Positions 61,402-63,515 of a DNA stretch of 63,515 nucleotides are shown one piece after another; position 1 is the stretch's first letter, and each line of letters begins with the position of its first letter. Source of the stretch: Streptomyces sp. H27-H5 (GTDB lineage: Bacteria > Actinomycetota > Actinomycetes > Streptomycetales > Streptomycetaceae); assembly GCF_026627505.1 (NCBI RefSeq), contig NZ_JAPNLK010000024.1, positions 1 to 63,515 on the forward strand. Reading direction: 5' to 3'. A program made the position numbers and the translations under genes. The notes beneath the pieces were generated by a model that was not told the origin of the DNA, searched no databases, and saw only the letters and a list, made by a program, of their open reading frames with translations.

Positions 61402-62811
61402 CTAGATGTCGAAGTACATCTCGAACTCGTGCGGGTGCGGGCGCAGCGCGATCGGGGCGATCTCGTTGGTGCGCTTGTAGTCGATCCAGGTCTCGATCAG
61501 GTCCGGGGTGAAGACACCGCCGGCGAGGAGGTACTCGTGGTCCTCCTCCAGGGCCTTGAGGACGTCCTCCAGGCTGGTCGGGACCTGCGGGACGCTCGCG
61601 TGCTCGTCGGGAGAGAGCTCGTAGAGGTCCTTGTCGATCGGCTCCATCGGCTCGATCTTGTTCTTGACACCGTCGAGGCCCGCGAGCAGCAGCGCCGCGA
61701 AGGCGAGGTACGGGTTGGACGACGGGTCCGGGGCGCGGAACTCGACGCGCTTGGCCTTCGGGTTCGAGCCGGTGATCGGGATGCGCATCGCGGCGGAGCG
61801 GTTGCGCTGCGAGTACACCATGTTGACCGGCGCCTCGAAGCCCGGCACCAGGCGGTGGTAGGAGTTCACCGTCGGGTTGGTGAAGGCCAGCAGCGACGGG
61901 GCGTGCTTGAGGATGCCGCCGATGTAGTAGCGGGCGGTGTCCGAGAGGCCCGCGTAGCCGGCCTCGTCGTAGAACAGCGGGTCGCCGTTCGCCCACAGCG
62001 ACTGGTGAACGTGCATGCCCGAGCCGTTGTCACCGAAGATCGGCTTCGGCATGAAGGTCGCGGTCTTGCCGTTGCGCCAGGCGACGTTCTTCACGATGTA
62101 CTTGAAGAGCATCAGGTCGTCGGCGGCGGCGAGCAGCGTGTTGAACTTGTAGTTGATCTCGGCCTGGCCACCGGTGCCGACCTCGTGGTGCTGGCGCTCG
62201 ACCTGGAGGCCCTGGGCGTCCAGTTCCAGCGAGATCTCGGCGCGCAGGTCGGCGAAGTGGTCGACCGGGGCGACGGGGAAGTAACCGCCCTTGTAGCGGA
62301 CCTTGTAGCCGCGGTTGTTCTCCTCGGAGCCGGTGTTCCAGGCGCCGGCCTCGGAGTCGATGTGGTAGAAGCTCTCGTTCGCGGTCGTCGCGAAGCGCAC
62401 GCTGTCGAACACGTAGAACTCGGCCTCGGGGCCGAAGTACGCGGTGTCGGCGATGCCGGTGGAGGCGAGGTACGCCTCGGCCTTCTTCGCGATGTTGCGC
62501 GGGTCGCGGCTGTAGGCCTCGCCCGTGATCGGGTCGTGGATGAAGAAGTTGATGTTGAGCGTCTTGTCCTTGCGGAACGGGTCCAGGCGCGCGGTGGTGA
62601 TGTCGGCGCGCAGCGCCATGTCGGACTCGTGGATCGCCTGGAAGCCGCGGATGGAGGATCCGTCGAAGGCGAGCTCCTCCGCCGGGTCGAACGCCCGCGC
62701 CGGGATGGTGAAGTGCTGCATCACACCAGGCAGGTCACAGAAGCGGACGTCGACGAACTTGACGTCGTTCTCCTCGATGTACTGCTTCACTTCGTCGGCG
62801 TTCTGGAACAT
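61402..62811 (-). CDS. glnA: Glutamine synthetase type I
   Basis: 469 residues, the GSI-beta length. Opens [36 protein letters not shown] and [12 protein letters not shown] carry metal and substrate ligands, and [14 protein letters not shown] segments the ATP site. Tyr397 in [11 protein letters not shown] is the adenylylation site, so the enzyme is controlled by GlnE. It makes glutamine from glutamate and ammonium as a dodecamer. AGGAGGAG precedes the ATG. The upstream region contains a recognisable GlnR operator. Confidence 0.98.
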   Translation of the reverse strand: MFQNADEVKQYIEENDVKFVDVRFCDLPGVMQHFTIPARAFDPAEELAFDGSSIRGFQAIHESDMALRADITTARLDPFRKDKTLNINFFIHDPITGEAYSRDPRNIAKKAEAYLASTGIADTAYFGPEAEFYVFDSVRFATTANESFYHIDSEAGAWNTGSEENNRGYKVRYKGGYFPVAPVDHFADLRAEISLELDAQGLQVERQHHEVGTGGQAEINYKFNTLLAAADDLMLFKYIVKNVAWRNGKTATFMPKPIFGDNGSGMHVHQSLWANGDPLFYDEAGYAGLSDTARYYIGGILKHAPSLLAFTNPTVNSYHRLVPGFEAPVNMVYSQRNRSAAMRIPITGSNPKAKRVEFRAPDPSSNPYLAFAALLLAGLDGVKNKIEPMEPIDKDLYELSPDEHASVPQVPTSLEDVLKALEEDHEYLLAGGVFTPDLIETWIDYKRTNEIAPIALRPHPHEFEMYFDI

Positions 62812-62910
62812 CCAACTCCTCCTACTCCCGACCCCGGGGCAGGGGCGGGCTTTATAGCTCGTGGTGCGTCAGTGCGGTGCCGCACGCTGACCCGACCATA
62901 AGCAGACGGG

Positions 62911-62949
62911 ATTTCTCAAGCATGACCCATTTGTTTCGCACAAGTTAAC
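62911..62949 (-). promoter_or_regulatory. GlnR operator of glnA (two sites)
   Basis: On the minus strand GTTAAC-TTGTGC-GAAAC (62933-62949) and GTCAT-GCTTGA-GAAAT (62911-62926) each fit the Streptomyces GlnR half-site gTnAC-n6-GaAAc, as I remember it. TATGGT (62895-62900) downstream could be the -10. Nitrogen limitation should activate glnA through GlnR here. The divergent RDD gene starts 48 bp away. Confidence 0.75.
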
Positions 62950-62996
62950 CAGGGTCCCGTCCGGGGCGCCGGAGAGCGCACCGGTACCGTGGTCGG

Positions 62997-63464
62997 GTGG
63001 ACAACAGGCAAGCAATCGGATCCTGGCTTTCCGGCCCCCGCGCGGCCGCCGAGGAGATGGGCGTCGACTTCGGCCATCCGGGCGAGCGCCTGGGCCTTCC
63101 CCGTTCGGGGCCCGGCTCGGTGGCCCGTTTCGGGCGTCGACTCGGCGCCGTCGTCATCGACTGGGTCGGTTGTCAGCTGATCGCCTACGCCCTGATCACG
63201 GGCGGTGACCTGGACGCTTCCAGTCCTTGGACGCTGGCGCTCTTCCTGAGCCTCACGTTCCTGACGGTGGGCACCGTGGGCTTCACCCCCGGCAAGCGGA
63301 TCCTGGGACTCCGGGTCATCGCGCTGGACGGCTCGCGCCTGGGCCTCGGTCGGGTGGCGCTGCGCACCCTGCTGCTGGCCCTCTTCGTCCCCGCCCTGAT
63401 CTCGGACCGGGACGGCCGGGGCCTGCACGACCGGCTCGCCGGCGCCGTCCAGGTCCGCATCTGA
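62997..63464 (+). CDS. RDD family membrane protein
   Basis: 155 residues from a GTG start. About three membrane helices: VVIDWVGCQLIAYALIT, LALFLSLTFLTVGTVGF and LRTLLLALFVPALIS. The RDD pattern shows as RFGRRLGAVVIDW near the first helix and DRDGRGLHDRLAGA at the end. Function unknown; RDD proteins are often linked to transport or stress. It is divergent from glnA, as its homologue is in M. tuberculosis. The 51 bp after it are a GC-rich run that may hold a terminator cut by the window edge. Confidence 0.88.
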   Translation: MDNRQAIGSWLSGPRAAAEEMGVDFGHPGERLGLPRSGPGSVARFGRRLGAVVIDWVGCQLIAYALITGGDLDASSPWTLALFLSLTFLTVGTVGFTPGKRILGLRVIALDGSRLGLGRVALRTLLLALFVPALISDRDGRGLHDRLAGAVQVRI

Positions 63465-63515
63465 GGAACGGCGCGACGCACGAGACGGGGGTGGGCCCCC
63501 CGGGGGCGGGGCCCC

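Overview
The window is high-GC chromosomal DNA from a Streptomyces or a very close actinobacterial relative. The signs are strong third-position G/C bias, many GTG and TTG starts, 4-nt GTGA/ATGA gene overlaps, GC-rich hairpin terminators without U-tracts, an aa3 oxidase with actinobacterial subunit IV next to an actinobacterial bcc complex, and a SAM-IV class riboswitch. Much of the gene order matches the M. tuberculosis Rv2188c-Rv2220 neighbourhood from memory (PimB, RipC-like NlpC/P60, trpD, ctaE-qcrCAB, ctaC, adenosine kinase, HesB-like protein, cobS/cobT, leucyl aminopeptidase, lipoamide E2, RDD protein, glnA). It is therefore mostly ancestral core with lineage-specific insertions. No tRNA, rRNA, CRISPR array, IS element or prophage was seen.

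Layout. 1-6.8 kb: envelope genes on the minus strand (PimB-like mannosyltransferase, a metallopeptidase lipoprotein, two paralogous NlpC/P60 peptidoglycan hydrolases), a NYN-domain RNase-like protein and a zinc-ribbon protein. 6.9-9.9 kb: a rhomboid protease coupled to a stand-alone RAM domain, then a SufS-like enzyme behind a SAM-IV riboswitch with a downstream hairpin and a six-codon leader ORF. 10-20.6 kb: trpD and the terminal respiratory chain (ctaE-qcrC-qcrA-qcrB and ctaC-ctaD-ctaF), separated by a degenerate receiver protein and an L,D-transpeptidase lipoprotein. 20.9-27.3 kb: a cysteine desulfurase-TusA fusion, an adenosine-kinase-like PfkB kinase, small hypotheticals, a HesB/ErpA Fe-S carrier and quinolinate synthase NadA. 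Sulfur and Fe-S functions are thus concentrated near the Fe-S enzyme NadA. 27.5-42.9 kb: an RND transporter, an orphan NarL-type regulator, split cobalamin genes (cobS; cobU fused to an MBL-like domain; cobT), the PspA/PspAA envelope-stress pair, a DUF2156 lipid-aminoacyl-transferase-like protein with a coupled membrane partner, and an orphan histidine kinase.

42.9-49.6 kb holds the most interesting system: a compact five-gene minus-strand operon. It encodes a secreted NodB-type deacetylase (Agd3/CE18-like), a PelF-type GT4 glycosyltransferase, a 12-TM membrane protein that overlaps pelF, a spherulin-4 (GH135-like) glycosidase and a GH114 endo-galactosaminidase lipoprotein. The same activities make up the Aspergillus galactosaminogalactan (GAG) cluster and the related bacterial Pel systems. 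I propose that the operon makes, deacetylates and trims a galactosamine-rich exopolysaccharide. It has no epimerase, PelD or PelE in the window.

50-63.5 kb returns to central metabolism: leucyl aminopeptidase, lipoamide dehydrogenase, a two-lipoyl E2, a GntR regulator and AceE (the parts of an actinobacterial mixed PDH/ODH complex), then a DUF4240 protein, a divergent SDR/TetR pair, and glnA with a recognisable GlnR operator divergent from an RDD membrane protein.

Coordinates and motifs were read by eye. Family names rest on recognised motifs and context, not on database searches.
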